From contig NZ_JAIOTY010000004.1 in NCBI RefSeq assembly GCF_019931275.1, forward strand, positions 1 through 64,000: a stretch of DNA of 64,000 nucleotides, given 5' to 3'. Below are positions 37,589 through 46,781 of the stretch, piece after piece; the stretch's first letter is position 1, and every line of letters begins with the position of its first letter. The translations under genes were made by a program, and so were the position numbers. Source of the stretch: Nitratidesulfovibrio sp. SRB-5 (GTDB taxonomy: Bacteria > Desulfobacterota > Desulfovibrionia > Desulfovibrionales > Desulfovibrionaceae). Under the pieces are notes generated by a model. The model worked only from the letters and a program-made list of their open reading frames with translations, was not told the origin of the DNA and did not search any database.

Positions 37589-38623
37589 CTATTTCCACAA
37601 GAACGGGGGATAGGCATCCAGTTCGCCGCGCAGATGGCGCGCCAGCAGCATGGCTTGCGTATGCGCCAGCAATCCTATGGGCATCCGTTCATCCAGAAAG
37701 GGGTGCAGCACTTCTTCCTGTTTGCGCTTCTGCCACGCCACAAGCACATCCTTGCGAGCATCGTCGGCCAGCACCACGCCGCCGGAGCCGCTGCGCTTGA
37801 AGTCCTTGGGGTTCAGTTGCCCCCTGTTGACGAGCGAAAGCACCAGCCTGTCCGCAAGCCAGTGGCGGAACTCTTCCATGACATCCAGGGCAAGGCTTGG
37901 CCTGCCCGGCCTGTCGCGGTGCAGAAAGCCCACTTGCGGGTCCAGCCCCACGGTTTCCAGTGCCGAACGTACGTCGTGGGCAAGCAGGGTGTACACGAAG
38001 GACAGCAGGCAGTTGACCGGATCCAGCGGGGGGCGGCGGCTGCGCGTCGTGAAGGTGAAATCCCTGGTGCGCGTCAGGATGAGCCCGTCGAACACGCCGA
38101 AGTAGAGCGATGCCGCCTCGCCCTCGATGCCCCTGATCTGTTCTTCCGTGGTGGCGCGCGCCACCCTGTCGAGCATGTCGGCCATGGACGAGGCCGCCGA
38201 TGCGATGGCCGGAGCATCCGCGCTGTCGCCATGGTCGCGCAGAAAACGGCGCAGCACCGTCCGGGCGTTGATGATCTTGCCCTGTACGAAGCATCCGCAA
38301 AGCAGGGCGCGGGCCTCGGGCTGGTCGGCACGGCGGTATTGCTCGCGCCGCAACAGCACGTTGCCCGAAACCGGCCCGCGCACCGAGGCCAGAAACCGTC
38401 CATGCTCGGAAAGAAAGCTGACGCCGATGTCCTGTTCGGCGCAGGCTGCAAGCAGGGGCGGGCTTGCCGATACCAGCCCGAAGCACACCACCCCGCCAAG
38501 CCCGTGCAAAGGCACCCGCAGGCGGGTTTCCTGTTCCACCCGCACGGCCACGGCCTCGCCGTCTTTGGCAAGGTAGGCGCCTTGGGTGGTCACGTAGAGC
38601 GTATTGAGCAGGCGTCGCATCAA
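37589..38623 (-). CDS. cas1: Cas1, type I-C spacer integrase
   Basis: The 344-residue protein is the catalytic subunit of the spacer-acquisition complex. It has an N-terminal beta domain (LYVTTQGAYLAKDGEAVAV) and a helical C-terminal domain with conserved metal-binding positions: Glu in GIEGEAASLYFGVF near residue 165, His in GFLHRDRPGRPSLALDVME near 235, and the Glu/Asp of that last segment. The length and sequence style are those of the subtype I-C form. Its start overlaps the cas4 stop by four bases (ATGA), so the two are translationally coupled. Confidence 0.97.
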   Translation of the reverse strand: MMRRLLNTLYVTTQGAYLAKDGEAVAVRVEQETRLRVPLHGLGGVVCFGLVSASPPLLAACAEQDIGVSFLSEHGRFLASVRGPVSGNVLLRREQYRRADQPEARALLCGCFVQGKIINARTVLRRFLRDHGDSADAPAIASAASSMADMLDRVARATTEEQIRGIEGEAASLYFGVFDGLILTRTRDFTFTTRSRRPPLDPVNCLLSFVYTLLAHDVRSALETVGLDPQVGFLHRDRPGRPSLALDVMEEFRHWLADRLVLSLVNRGQLNPKDFKRSGSGGVVLADDARKDVLVAWQKRKQEEVLHPFLDERMPIGLLAHTQAMLLARHLRGELDAYPPFLWK

Positions 38624-39387
38624 TCGTCCTCCTGGCGGGGCGGATGGGGCGGGCGCGGGGCGGGGGGCATGTCGATGTCCCGCGCGCCATCCCGCGTCCC
38701 CTTCGGGACGCTGTCTGGGATGCCGTCGGGGACGTTATCACGCGCTCCGGGCCGGGCATCCTCGTCGCGCACTGCCCGCCGGGCCTGCGCCAGATAGCGG
38801 GCGGCGCTGCGCCCACCCTGCGCGAACGTGCCGGGGCGGCAACGGTCCGCAAGCGAACATCCCTTGCACTTCGGGCCGGGTTCCGGACGCGGGGTGATGC
38901 CCGTGGCGACAAGCGCATGCAGGGCCATGGCCGTCTCGCGCACTTGCCGTCGCAGGTGTTCGTCCAGTTCCACCGTCTGGCGTTTTCGCGTGGTGGCGTA
39001 AAACAGCACGCCCAGCGGCACGGCGCGCCCGGTCATCTCCTCAAGGCACATGGCCTGCGCGCAAAGCTGGATGTGGTCGGCGCCGTGGCGTTTGGGCCGC
39101 CCCTGCTTGTATTCCACGGGGCAGGGACCGTCGGCGGCAAATTCCACCGCATCGGCCCGGCCCGCAAGGCCAAGCGCCAGCGAGCGCAGGGGCACGCCGA
39201 ATTCCGTGCGCACGCCCCTGCGCCGCTCCATGCCCGGCCTGTCCACCCGCTCGTGCAGGATATTCCCCAGCGCGGTGTGCACATTGTCGTCCCACACCTG
39301 TTCGATGTGGATGAGCGCGCACTGGCGTGGGCAATAGATCAGATGCTGCAACGCCGAGACCGGCAGCAGGTCGGACTCCGGGTACAT
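38620..39387 (-). CDS. cas4: Cas4, Fe-S nuclease of spacer acquisition
   Basis: Cas4 trims prespacers and selects those with a correct PAM. The 255-residue product has the first iron-sulfur Cys in LIYCPRQCALIH. RecB-nuclease motifs follow in LAGRADAVEFA (Asp) and PVEYKQGRPK (Glu and Lys), and the last cysteines are in KCKGCSLADRC. About 50 residues follow the Cys cluster that are not part of the usual fold. They are Asp/Pro/Arg-rich with repeated PDGIPDSVPKG-like and DGARD units, and look disordered. This extension makes the protein longer than the usual 200-220. It lies 9 bases after cas7 and overlaps cas1. Confidence 0.95.
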   Translation of the reverse strand: MYPESDLLPVSALQHLIYCPRQCALIHIEQVWDDNVHTALGNILHERVDRPGMERRRGVRTEFGVPLRSLALGLAGRADAVEFAADGPCPVEYKQGRPKRHGADHIQLCAQAMCLEEMTGRAVPLGVLFYATTRKRQTVELDEHLRRQVRETAMALHALVATGITPRPEPGPKCKGCSLADRCRPGTFAQGGRSAARYLAQARRAVRDEDARPGARDNVPDGIPDSVPKGTRDGARDIDMPPAPRPPHPPRQEDD

Positions 39388-39396
39388 GGGGGCCGC

Positions 39397-40263
39397 CTAC
39401 AGCCGCCGGATCACCCGCACACCGGCGGGCGCCCCGGCATCGTTCACGGTGATGGCGTAGTCTTCGAACGCGCGCGCCGGTCCGGTCGACCCTTCGGCCC
39501 TGGGCGAGGCCACCAGCCCGAACAGCGTGTGCGCGGGCGCGTTGCCAAGGGCGCCTTCATGCTCGAAGACGATCAGGGCGCGGGACGCCATCTTGCCGCG
39601 CGCGGCGGAATGGTCGTGCTCGAACATGTTTTCCAGCGCCTGCCAGAACAGTTCAAGGTCGTCGTCGGTGAAGCCGGTCTGTGCGGCCAGGTGCGCGGAA
39701 ACGAAGCCTTCCGCCCGGTACAGGCCGTAAGGGATGATGGACTTGCGGCCCATGGTGCGGTTGTCGCCTTCCTGCGCTTCCGCCTCGCGTTCGGTGGCCA
39801 CGGCCATGCGGGTGATGGAGATGTCCAGTGGCACCACCGGCTCCACGCTGCGGGCAAAGGCCATCTGCACCGGGCCGCGCACCTGGCCGCAACTGACGTC
39901 CTTCAGCGACATCACCGCGCCAAAGGTGCGCACGTCGTAGAAGTTGCGGCACATCCACTTGCGGGCCTGCTCGGTTTTGTCCGCCTTCTTGTCGACCTCG
40001 CCGAGCGCCTCGTGCGCCCGCTTTTGCTGCAACGCAAGCACGGCCTTTTCGCGCACGTAGATTTCGTGCGGGGCCGTGTTGCCCTTCACCAGTTCCACGA
40101 AGTTGCGCACCTTGCGCTTCAGGCACACGTCGGTGACGAGGCCACGGCTGGTTTCCGGGTCCAGCCGGGGCAGGTTGCCCGCGTCCGGATCGCCGTTGGG
40201 GTTGCCGTTCTCCACGTCGAAAAAGAGCACGAATTCGTACCGCTTGCTGATGGGCTGGGACAT
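39397..40263 (-). CDS. cas7: Cas7 (Csd2), type I-C Cascade backbone
   Basis: A 288-residue RAMP protein that coats the crRNA spacer in several copies. The N-terminal YEFVLFFDVENGNPNGDPDA segment and the GLVTDVCLKRKVRNF segment are characteristic of Csd2. RTMGRKSIIPYGLYRAEGFV and the DLELFWQALENMFEHDHSAA region also fit. It has a good spacing to cas8c (24 bases) and cas4 (9 bases), within a single operon. The length is typical. Confidence 0.96.
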   Translation of the reverse strand: MSQPISKRYEFVLFFDVENGNPNGDPDAGNLPRLDPETSRGLVTDVCLKRKVRNFVELVKGNTAPHEIYVREKAVLALQQKRAHEALGEVDKKADKTEQARKWMCRNFYDVRTFGAVMSLKDVSCGQVRGPVQMAFARSVEPVVPLDISITRMAVATEREAEAQEGDNRTMGRKSIIPYGLYRAEGFVSAHLAAQTGFTDDDLELFWQALENMFEHDHSAARGKMASRALIVFEHEGALGNAPAHTLFGLVASPRAEGSTGPARAFEDYAITVNDAGAPAGVRVIRRL

Positions 40264-40287
40264 TGGGGCTTCCTCCTGTGTGTGCTG

Positions 40288-42072
40288 CTAGTCGTTCGCG
40301 GGAACGGGGGCCTGCGCGGTGGTGTCGGCCTTGCGCCACAGGGCGTTACGCTGGTGGTAGTAACCAAGCGCAAAACGTCCCTGCTGCTCCATGGTCAGAT
40401 GGGCGGGAAAGTCGTTCAGGCCTTCCATGACCTCGCCCAGGCGTTTGTCCGAGATGTAGCCGTATTCCGCCTTGGAGATGTGGAATTGTGCAAGGTGAAT
40501 CAGCCGGGGGAACACGGCCCGTGGCGTGGCCGAGGCCGCACCGTAGAAGCGGTCCCGGATGGTGGCGTTGATGCCGGGCAGGGCGTCCTGCTGCGCCTTT
40601 TCAAGGATGGCGAACAGCCGCCCCAGCCTGTAGCCGATGTCCGTGGATGCGGGATCCAGAGTCACGCCGACCTCCCATGTGTTGTCGCCCTTCGGGGCGC
40701 GGGTGAAATAGCCCTTGAGCAGCGCGGCGCGCAGGCAGGAAACCTCGTGATCCGCGCGGATGCGTCCGATAATGGCCGTCAGCAGGCTGCGGGGGTATGG
40801 GTGCCCGCCAAGAATGGCGCGCATCAGCGCGCCGGACAGCGTGGGCGGTATGTTGTCGCTCTTGCGTAGCGGGGCGAGTTCGATCAGCAGTTGCCACATG
40901 CTGGGGAATTCCGGATCGCGCGGGTGGCGGCGCTCCGTCTGGATGTCGCGGAAGTGGCTGCCCACGCGCGCCGCGATCTTGCCAGTGGTCGATACCTCGA
41001 AGAAGCGCACCGACAGCCGGGCGGCATTGGGGGCAAGGCCCAACACATAGAAACGCGCGTCGGGGTCGCCCAGTTCCTTGGGCATGCGGCCCTCGCGCAT
41101 TGCTTCCAGAACGCGGCGAACTACTTGGGCCAGGCCGCCGTCGTCCGCAGCCTGCCCATCGGCATGCCCGGCCTCGTCCGGGGCAGGAGCCGGGCCTTTA
41201 TCCAGAAACAGGCCCATCAGGTCTTCCAGCACGCTTGGCCGTTCGCTCCAGAACACCGTAGTGGCGTCGCCTATCTGCATGCGCCGGTTGCTGCCCGCCC
41301 GCAGCAGGTGGTTGAGCGCAGTGGTGTAGCCGAAGGTGGCAGCCTCGGACACGGGGGCGTTGTGGTTCTGTTCCTTGCCGTAGGAGGTGAAGGCGTCGAG
41401 GTTGAAGGAGACCAGGGCCGCGCCGGAAGACTGCGCCCCGCGCACGCCCTTTATGGCCGGGTGCAGCCGGACAATGGAGGCCAGCCTTCCGGTGACGAGG
41501 CAGAAGCCTTGCTCCGCATCGGCGGACTGGCCGTGCAAGGCCTCCCACGCGGCGCGGGCAGCCGGGCGATCGTGGATGTAGCCCATGTCGCCGTCCAGCC
41601 GGAACACCACGTTCCATCCGGCCACCTCGTCCCACGGCAGAAAGGGGGAGATTACTTCCGAGGCGCGCTCTGGTTGCCAGGCGCTGAGAAAGGCGCGCAC
41701 GGCGGTGAGGCCTGCATCACCATCGTCGGGTATAGCTAGGACCTGCCTACGGAAGGCGAGGAAGCACTTTCGGGTATGGTCCGGCTTGCCTTTTGTGTCA
41801 GATCCCAGCACGTAGCCGGTGTTGTCCCACAGGAAGTTCGGTGGGGGATTCGTTCCGGCTCTTTTCTTTCCAGGATGGGGGACAAACAACTCCTTCGGCA
41901 CAAGTTTTTTGCCATCCTGTATGCGCAGATCATGCACATCCAGCAGCGTTCCGTCCTGCCCGATGACCAGCGCGAAGTGGATTTTTTCGCGGCTGTAGCC
42001 CTGCCGGGGCACGTTTTCCGACGGGTCGTCGGCAAGGCGCTGGTAGTAGGCATCCAGTGCTTGCAGGATCAT
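40288..42072 (-). CDS. cas8c: Cas8c (Csd1), type I-C large subunit
   Basis: The 594-residue large subunit recognises the PAM and supports target DNA unwinding in the I-C Cascade. It begins MILQALDAYYQRLADDPSENVP, as Csd1 proteins do, and contains the family segments GTNPPPNFLWDNTGYVLG, SSGAALVSFNLDAFTSYG and LGVRFF-like FEVSTTGKI. The C-terminal part (about 480-590) is helical and probably encodes the internal small subunit Cas11c. Its start overlaps the cas5 stop by four bases. Confidence 0.96.
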   Translation of the reverse strand: MILQALDAYYQRLADDPSENVPRQGYSREKIHFALVIGQDGTLLDVHDLRIQDGKKLVPKELFVPHPGKKRAGTNPPPNFLWDNTGYVLGSDTKGKPDHTRKCFLAFRRQVLAIPDDGDAGLTAVRAFLSAWQPERASEVISPFLPWDEVAGWNVVFRLDGDMGYIHDRPAARAAWEALHGQSADAEQGFCLVTGRLASIVRLHPAIKGVRGAQSSGAALVSFNLDAFTSYGKEQNHNAPVSEAATFGYTTALNHLLRAGSNRRMQIGDATTVFWSERPSVLEDLMGLFLDKGPAPAPDEAGHADGQAADDGGLAQVVRRVLEAMREGRMPKELGDPDARFYVLGLAPNAARLSVRFFEVSTTGKIAARVGSHFRDIQTERRHPRDPEFPSMWQLLIELAPLRKSDNIPPTLSGALMRAILGGHPYPRSLLTAIIGRIRADHEVSCLRAALLKGYFTRAPKGDNTWEVGVTLDPASTDIGYRLGRLFAILEKAQQDALPGINATIRDRFYGAASATPRAVFPRLIHLAQFHISKAEYGYISDKRLGEVMEGLNDFPAHLTMEQQGRFALGYYHQRNALWRKADTTAQAPVPAND

Positions 42073-42737
42073 GCCCGCACCTCCGGAGAGCGCAGGGGCG
42101 GCACCTCGATGACACCGTCCTGCATGCAGGCCCGGAAGAAGCGCGGCTGCCGTTCGCCGTCGGACCCGTAGTCCAGGTCGTGCAGCATCCAGCCAAGGTC
42201 GCGCTCACCCTTCAGGGCATCGTCGAGGGCGGAGGATGGGGAATCATCCAGTGGCGCGAATGAGGCGGGGAACTCGCGGCAGCCCAGATAGGGCATGTGG
42301 AAGCACTGCCCCCTGGCCGCGCGCCGCAGGAAGATGTCGCGGTGCTTGGCGGTGTTGCGGCCATCCTCGTCGCGGGCTTCGAAATGGGCGTCGATGACGT
42401 AGCGCACGTCGCGCAGCAGCAGGGTGGCCCGTTGCTGTCGTTCGTCCTCTACAAGGATGCCCAGTGGCCGTTCCGGGTCCTTCATGGCCGCAGTGACGGC
42501 CCCGAGGGGAATCTTGCAGCCCACCTCGTTGCGCCGCACCGAATCGAACCGAATGGGGTTGAGTACGCGGATGCGGTCCACCACCCACGCAATGGCGGGT
42601 TTCCAGTAAATTGCCTCCAGCAGCCCGCGCGCCGCCGAAGGGGTGATGACGTCATAGCTGACGCGCTCGGTCTTGAACTCCGGCCTGGTGAAGCAGGCGT
42701 ACTCTCCCCAGACCGCAAGACTGACGCCAAAGGACAT
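42069..42737 (-). CDS. cas5c: Cas5c (Cas5d), crRNA-processing endonuclease
   Basis: In subtype I-C this RAMP protein replaces Cas6 and cuts the repeat RNA. The protein of about 222 residues starts MSFGVSLAVWGEYACFTRPE, the usual Cas5c N-terminus; an ATG seven codons earlier is possible. The following YDVITPSAARGLLEAIYWKP block matches the conserved region that carries catalytic Tyr and Lys residues. It couples to cas8c by an ATGA overlap and lies about 100 bases after cas3. Confidence 0.95.
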   Translation of the reverse strand: MSFGVSLAVWGEYACFTRPEFKTERVSYDVITPSAARGLLEAIYWKPAIAWVVDRIRVLNPIRFDSVRRNEVGCKIPLGAVTAAMKDPERPLGILVEDERQQRATLLLRDVRYVIDAHFEARDEDGRNTAKHRDIFLRRAARGQCFHMPYLGCREFPASFAPLDDSPSSALDDALKGERDLGWMLHDLDYGSDGERQPRFFRACMQDGVIEVPPLRSPEVRA

Positions 42738-42836
42738 GGGCACCTCCTCTGTGGGCATTCGGGACAGGGCGCGTTCGGCGTGTCCGTCGCCGGGCGTCCG
42801 TTCCGGGGCTTGATTCGCTGCGGGAATGCATCGGCT

Positions 42837-45059
42837 TCACCCCAGCAGACTTTCCGGGGTCCGGAAAGTGGGGTTGTCCGCGCACAGCCCCAGCCGATCA
42901 TCGTACAGGTCTTTGTTTATCAGTACCGCGCATTCTTCTGTAGCCAGGTGCGCTGCTCCGGCCTGCACCAGCGCGGCCAGCACCCTGGGGTACACCCCCA
43001 CCGTGTAGCGCTGGGCGCGGCGCAGCAGGCGGGCCGGGGCCGGTGTGTACGGCAGATCGGCAATCAGGGCGCGCGCGTCGTCGTCATAAGGAATGAGGAG
43101 CGGAATGGTGTCGTCGGGAATCAGCCGAAAGAGGTGCGCCACTTCCGGAAAGGGAAAGTCCAGGCGCGGCGCACTGTCCCGCATCAGGGGCAACAGCTTC
43201 TTGCTGTCCAGATTGTCCCCCTTCTGCCAGTAGAGTTCGCGGAAATAGGCCTCCACGGTGTCGAGGGCCAGCGGGTCCGGGTTGCGGCGCAGCGCCGTGC
43301 GCGCGGCCTGTGCGGCCTGCCGGACGAATGGCGGCGGGCTGTCCTGCGGGGTGAACAGATACACCTGCCCGCGCTCCAGCTTGCCTTCGCGGTTGCAGCG
43401 TCCGGCGGCCTGCGCAAGCGAATCCACCCCCGCCATGGCGCGATAAACCACGGGAAAGTCGATATCCACCCCGGCCTCCACCAGTTGGGTGGCCACCACC
43501 CGGCAGGGCTGGCCCTGGAGCAGGCGCTGGCGGACGCCGCGCAGTACTTCCGTGCGGTGCGCCGGGCACATGGCGGCGGAAAGGTGCACCGCATCCCCCT
43601 GCGGGGCGAGCAGTTCGTACAGGGCGCGAGCGTGGGGCCGGGTGTTGACCACGCACAGCACCTGTGGCTGCCCGGCCAGCCTGGCGGCCAGTTGCGCATC
43701 GTCCAGGGTGCCCGCATCGGTCACCTCCACCCGACGCAGCGCGGTGGCAAGCTGTTCCGGATTCGGAGCGATTTCGTGTGGCGATTCCAGGCCCCGGTCG
43801 AAGCCTTCGCGTTTGCCAAGGGCTGGCTGGGTGGCCGTGCACAGCACCACGCTGCATCCGTAGTCCAGCACGAGGGCACGCAGGACTTCCAGGCAGGGCA
43901 GCAGGTGTTCCGGGGGCAGCATTTGCGCTTCATCCAGAATCACCACGCTGCGGGCGATGTTGTGCAGTTTGCGACAGGGGGACCGCCGGGCGGCAAACAG
44001 GGATTCGAGGAACTGCACGTTGGTGGTCACCACCACCGGCGCGTCCCAGTTTTCCGCTGCGAGTATGGAGCGGCGGCCTTCGCCCGCGTCGTCGTCCTGT
44101 CCGTCTCGTCCGGGGGGGACCGGCGTGCCGTCGGCGCGCAGGGGCACGAAGTTGGAGTGGTGTTCCAGCACGGCGTGGTCATCCGTATCGTTCAATGCCT
44201 CGCGGAACACCCTGGCGGTCTGCTCGATGATGCTGGTGTAGGGGATGGCGTAGATCACGCGCCGCAGCCCGTGGGCCTGCGCATGGTCCAGCGCGAAGGC
44301 GAGAGAGGATAGCGTCTTGCCGCCCCCGGTGGGCACGGTCAGCGAGAACAGGCCGGGGGCGTTTGGGGCTGCATCGCGGCAGGCGGCAAGGATGCCAGCG
44401 CGCAGACTGTTCACCGGGGTGGCCGGGGCGTGGGCGGCAAGGTGGTCCAGATGGCGGTCCAGCCGGACTTTCAGTTCCGAAAGCGGAAGGTATCCGCGTC
44501 GCCATGCGGCCCTGTCCGGCGTGGTGAAGGCTTCGGTGCACAGGGAATCCGCATCCACGAGGCACGAGAACACCATGCGCACGAAGAGCATGAACTGGAA
44601 CCCGAGCGACGGCGGGCGACCGGCCAGAGGCAAATCCGTGATGTCGGGCACGCGGGCGGCGATGTCGTCGTCGGGGCTTTGCCATGGCTCCACCGCGCGC
44701 TTCAGGCGGGGGGACAGCGACTCTATGCCGTCGGGCAGCCCCGCATGGTGCCCGGCAAGGACATAGGCCAGCAACCTGCCCACGCCTTTCCTGTAATGCC
44801 CGTGCGCCCACTGCGCCCCGGCGGTGGAATGGTCCGGCCCGCGACCGGGCCCCTTGCCTGCGGTCGAAGCTCGCAGGTAGGCTTGAAAGGCCGTCGACTG
44901 CTTGCCGACGTCGTGCAGCAGGCCTGCCGCCAGCCCCCATTCCCCGGCTCCGAAGGCGGAAGCGAAGTGCGCCGCGAGATCCGCCACCTCTTCAAGATGC
45001 CGGGAGAGCGGCTCCCAGTCCGATTCCGGTCGATTTGCGAGGGTGTGCGCATATTTCAT
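42837..45059 (-). CDS. cas3: Cas3, HD nuclease-helicase of type I-C
   Basis: The 740-residue effector nicks and shreds DNA after Cascade binding. The N-terminal HD domain (about 15-215) has SRHLEEVADLA and the metal-binding GLLHDVGKQSTAFQAYL. The helicase core has Walker A PTGGGKTLSSLAFALDHA near residue 255, a DEAQ box in VVILDEAQMLPP, SAMCP-type motif IV, and QLVEAGVDIDFPVVYR with QAAGRCNREGK as motifs V and VI. The ATG at 45059 (MKYAHTLA) is the natural start; the frame is open further upstream but that part reads into the tRNA fragment and looks non-coding. It is the first gene of the operon. Confidence 0.95.
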   Translation of the reverse strand: MKYAHTLANRPESDWEPLSRHLEEVADLAAHFASAFGAGEWGLAAGLLHDVGKQSTAFQAYLRASTAGKGPGRGPDHSTAGAQWAHGHYRKGVGRLLAYVLAGHHAGLPDGIESLSPRLKRAVEPWQSPDDDIAARVPDITDLPLAGRPPSLGFQFMLFVRMVFSCLVDADSLCTEAFTTPDRAAWRRGYLPLSELKVRLDRHLDHLAAHAPATPVNSLRAGILAACRDAAPNAPGLFSLTVPTGGGKTLSSLAFALDHAQAHGLRRVIYAIPYTSIIEQTARVFREALNDTDDHAVLEHHSNFVPLRADGTPVPPGRDGQDDDAGEGRRSILAAENWDAPVVVTTNVQFLESLFAARRSPCRKLHNIARSVVILDEAQMLPPEHLLPCLEVLRALVLDYGCSVVLCTATQPALGKREGFDRGLESPHEIAPNPEQLATALRRVEVTDAGTLDDAQLAARLAGQPQVLCVVNTRPHARALYELLAPQGDAVHLSAAMCPAHRTEVLRGVRQRLLQGQPCRVVATQLVEAGVDIDFPVVYRAMAGVDSLAQAAGRCNREGKLERGQVYLFTPQDSPPPFVRQAAQAARTALRRNPDPLALDTVEAYFRELYWQKGDNLDSKKLLPLMRDSAPRLDFPFPEVAHLFRLIPDDTIPLLIPYDDDARALIADLPYTPAPARLLRRAQRYTVGVYPRVLAALVQAGAAHLATEECAVLINKDLYDDRLGLCADNPTFRTPESLLG

Positions 45060-45193
45060 GGGGCAACGGTATAGCAAGTGCGAATGCCGTGTAAACTTCC
45101 TTGTATCGTTGGCGCGAAATGGTGTGCGGCGCTGGCCAGAGGCGGCGTTGCCGTGCGCCGGGCCAGCGGCGTGACCGGAAGGCAACAACGGAA

Positions 45194-45230
45194 AAGGTCG
45201 CATGCGTCCGAACAGCGCGCATGCGACCTT
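45194..45230 (-). terminator. Terminator of the former tRNA-Leu gene
   Basis: A perfect 13-bp stem (AAGGTCGCATGCG with its complement) lies directly after the tRNA 3' end. On the minus strand it is followed by TTTTCC. It matches a terminator of the original tRNA transcript, so this is the chromosomal side of the junction. Confidence 0.85.
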
Positions 45231-45241
45231 CTGCTTCCTTG

Positions 45242-45296
45242 TGGTACCCGGAGCGGGGATTGAACCCGCACAGCCGTGAGGCCGAGGGATTTTAAG
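45242..45296 (-). other. 3' fragment of tRNA-Leu(UAA): attachment site of the integrated element
   Basis: Read on the minus strand, this holds the anticodon loop CTTAAAA (anticodon UAA), a leucine-type variable arm, the T arm (GCGGGTTCAATCCCCGC), the acceptor end CTCCGGGTA and an encoded CCA. It closely resembles bacterial tRNA-Leu(UAA) 3' halves. The bases before the loop cannot form the anticodon stem, and no D arm or 5' acceptor strand exists. This is the displaced half left when an element integrates in a tRNA gene. The intact gene should lie at the far end of the element, beyond position 64000. Confidence 0.85.
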
Positions 45297-45467
45297 ATTG
45301 GCCGCAGCGGTTTCACGGAGCGTCACTGGGAGTCACTATAAAAAGATAATACTCTGATTTGATTTGAATTTTTTTGTGTGCTAGGGTCACAGTGTTGCAC
45401 GGAGGATCACTGGTTTTTCGTAGCGAACTGACACCAAAACTGACACTGGGTTTTGAGGAGGCTGACC

Positions 45468-46781
45468 TTGCTGACAGACAGTGCTGTGAAAAAATTCATC
45501 CGTGAAGCACATCCTGTTTTTGTTCCCGATGGTGATGGGGGAAGAGGGGAAGGCAGGCTGTATCTTCGTATTAGCCCCCGGAAAAATGGAGTTGCCGCAG
45601 AATGGTATCTGCAGTGGTTTGATGCGGCAAGCAAGAAACGGAGAATGAAACTGGGGAGGGTCGCACGACCGGGAGAAGAGGACGGGCAGACTGGCGTTGC
45701 CCTGACCTTGCGGCAAGCCCGTTTGCGGCGTGTCGAGATGGGGGACCTGGTCAAAAAAGGACTGGATCCGAAGATGGAATTGGCGCGACAGGCGGCGTTG
45801 GATGAGCGTAGGCGAGCGGCAGAAGATGCCTTGCTTGCGCGGGAACTACGAGAGTCAGTTACCCTTGAGGCGTACTGGCCGCAGTATCTGGAAACCGCTG
45901 CACGGAAGAAACAACCCCAAAGTCTCGACAAAGAAATATCCCACTACAGAAAGTGGTTGCATCCATATTTGGGCTCCATGTCGATTAAGGACATTGACCT
46001 GGATACATGGGATTATTTTCTCAACATCATGACGCGTGCGGGGTTATCCCCCCGTACGCGCCAATACGTATGTTTGACGCTTCGGCAATTACTCAGCCAC
46101 GCGTTCGCGCGCAAGGTGATCAGTACAGCGCCACCGAGCGGGAAAATCATTGGAGCAGCGCATAACAGTGATGAAAGCAGGCGTACCCGAGTACTTTCGC
46201 AACGAGAACTGACCGCCATTTTGGACAGGTTACGCGAATGGTGTGTTCAAGACTACCGTTTCACACTTTTTTGCGCGCTTACTGGGTGCCGGGCGAGTGA
46301 GGCATTTAATCTAAAATGGGCGGCGGTGGACATAGGACTCCCCGCAGTCACCTTCTACCAGACCAAGAATGGGGATAGCCGCACGTTACCGATTTCGAAT
46401 AGCCTCGTCGAGATGCTCAGGGAGATTGGCCCAAGAGGGCCTTCTGAACATGTATTCTTAAGTCGTTCAGGGAACCCGTACTGTGAAGCCCCTTGCTCCT
46501 ATAAGGCAGCGGTTCATGATCTCGGCCTGAACGAAGGGAGGGCGGTGCATGATCGCGTGGTCTTCCATACGCTGAGGCATACGGCAGCCACCCGTATGGC
46601 GCAGTCTGGCATTCCACTGCGTGACCTCATGGATGTTGGCGGATGGAAAACAGCAGCGATGGCGTTGCGCTATCAGCATAGCGAAGACAAGGTGAAGAAA
46701 CACGCCATGTCCGTTCTCGAAAGTGTACTCGCCCCCTCAGAGGCAAAGGTGATCTCCTTCAGTTCGGCCCGCGGGGCGTAG
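45468..46781 (+). CDS. int: Tyrosine-recombinase integrase (phage/island type)
   Basis: A 437-residue site-specific recombinase with an N-terminal arm-binding domain like DUF4102 (about 1-110), a SAM-like core-binding domain (about 125-215) and a catalytic domain (about 235-425). The catalytic set is complete: Arg in ALTGCRASEAFNLKW, His and Arg in FHTLRHTAATRM, Trp in VGGWKT, and the nucleophile Tyr in LRYQHSEDK. A TTG at 45468 has GAGGAGG six bases upstream; a TTG five codons earlier overlaps that site. It lies 170 bases from the tRNA-Leu fragment, so it is the likely enzyme for integration there. Codon use is more AT-rich than in the flanking cas genes. Confidence 0.93.
   Translation: MLTDSAVKKFIREAHPVFVPDGDGGRGEGRLYLRISPRKNGVAAEWYLQWFDAASKKRRMKLGRVARPGEEDGQTGVALTLRQARLRRVEMGDLVKKGLDPKMELARQAALDERRRAAEDALLARELRESVTLEAYWPQYLETAARKKQPQSLDKEISHYRKWLHPYLGSMSIKDIDLDTWDYFLNIMTRAGLSPRTRQYVCLTLRQLLSHAFARKVISTAPPSGKIIGAAHNSDESRRTRVLSQRELTAILDRLREWCVQDYRFTLFCALTGCRASEAFNLKWAAVDIGLPAVTFYQTKNGDSRTLPISNSLVEMLREIGPRGPSEHVFLSRSGNPYCEAPCSYKAAVHDLGLNEGRAVHDRVVFHTLRHTAATRMAQSGIPLRDLMDVGGWKTAAMALRYQHSEDKVKKHAMSVLESVLAPSEAKVISFSSARGA

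Noticed and set aside
33193-37613. Many frames of 60-220 codons in the CRISPR array
   Set aside because: They translate the repeat itself (FYPRPCVRGD, APHAGAWIET and similar units) and are not genes.
45242-45296. A functional tRNA-Leu gene
   Set aside because: The 5' half, D arm and anticodon-stem partner are absent, so it cannot fold as a tRNA. It is kept only as an attachment-site fragment.
45060-45326. N-terminal extension of cas3
   Set aside because: The frame is open but runs through the tRNA fragment and its terminator. The Cas3 HD domain starts naturally at 45059.
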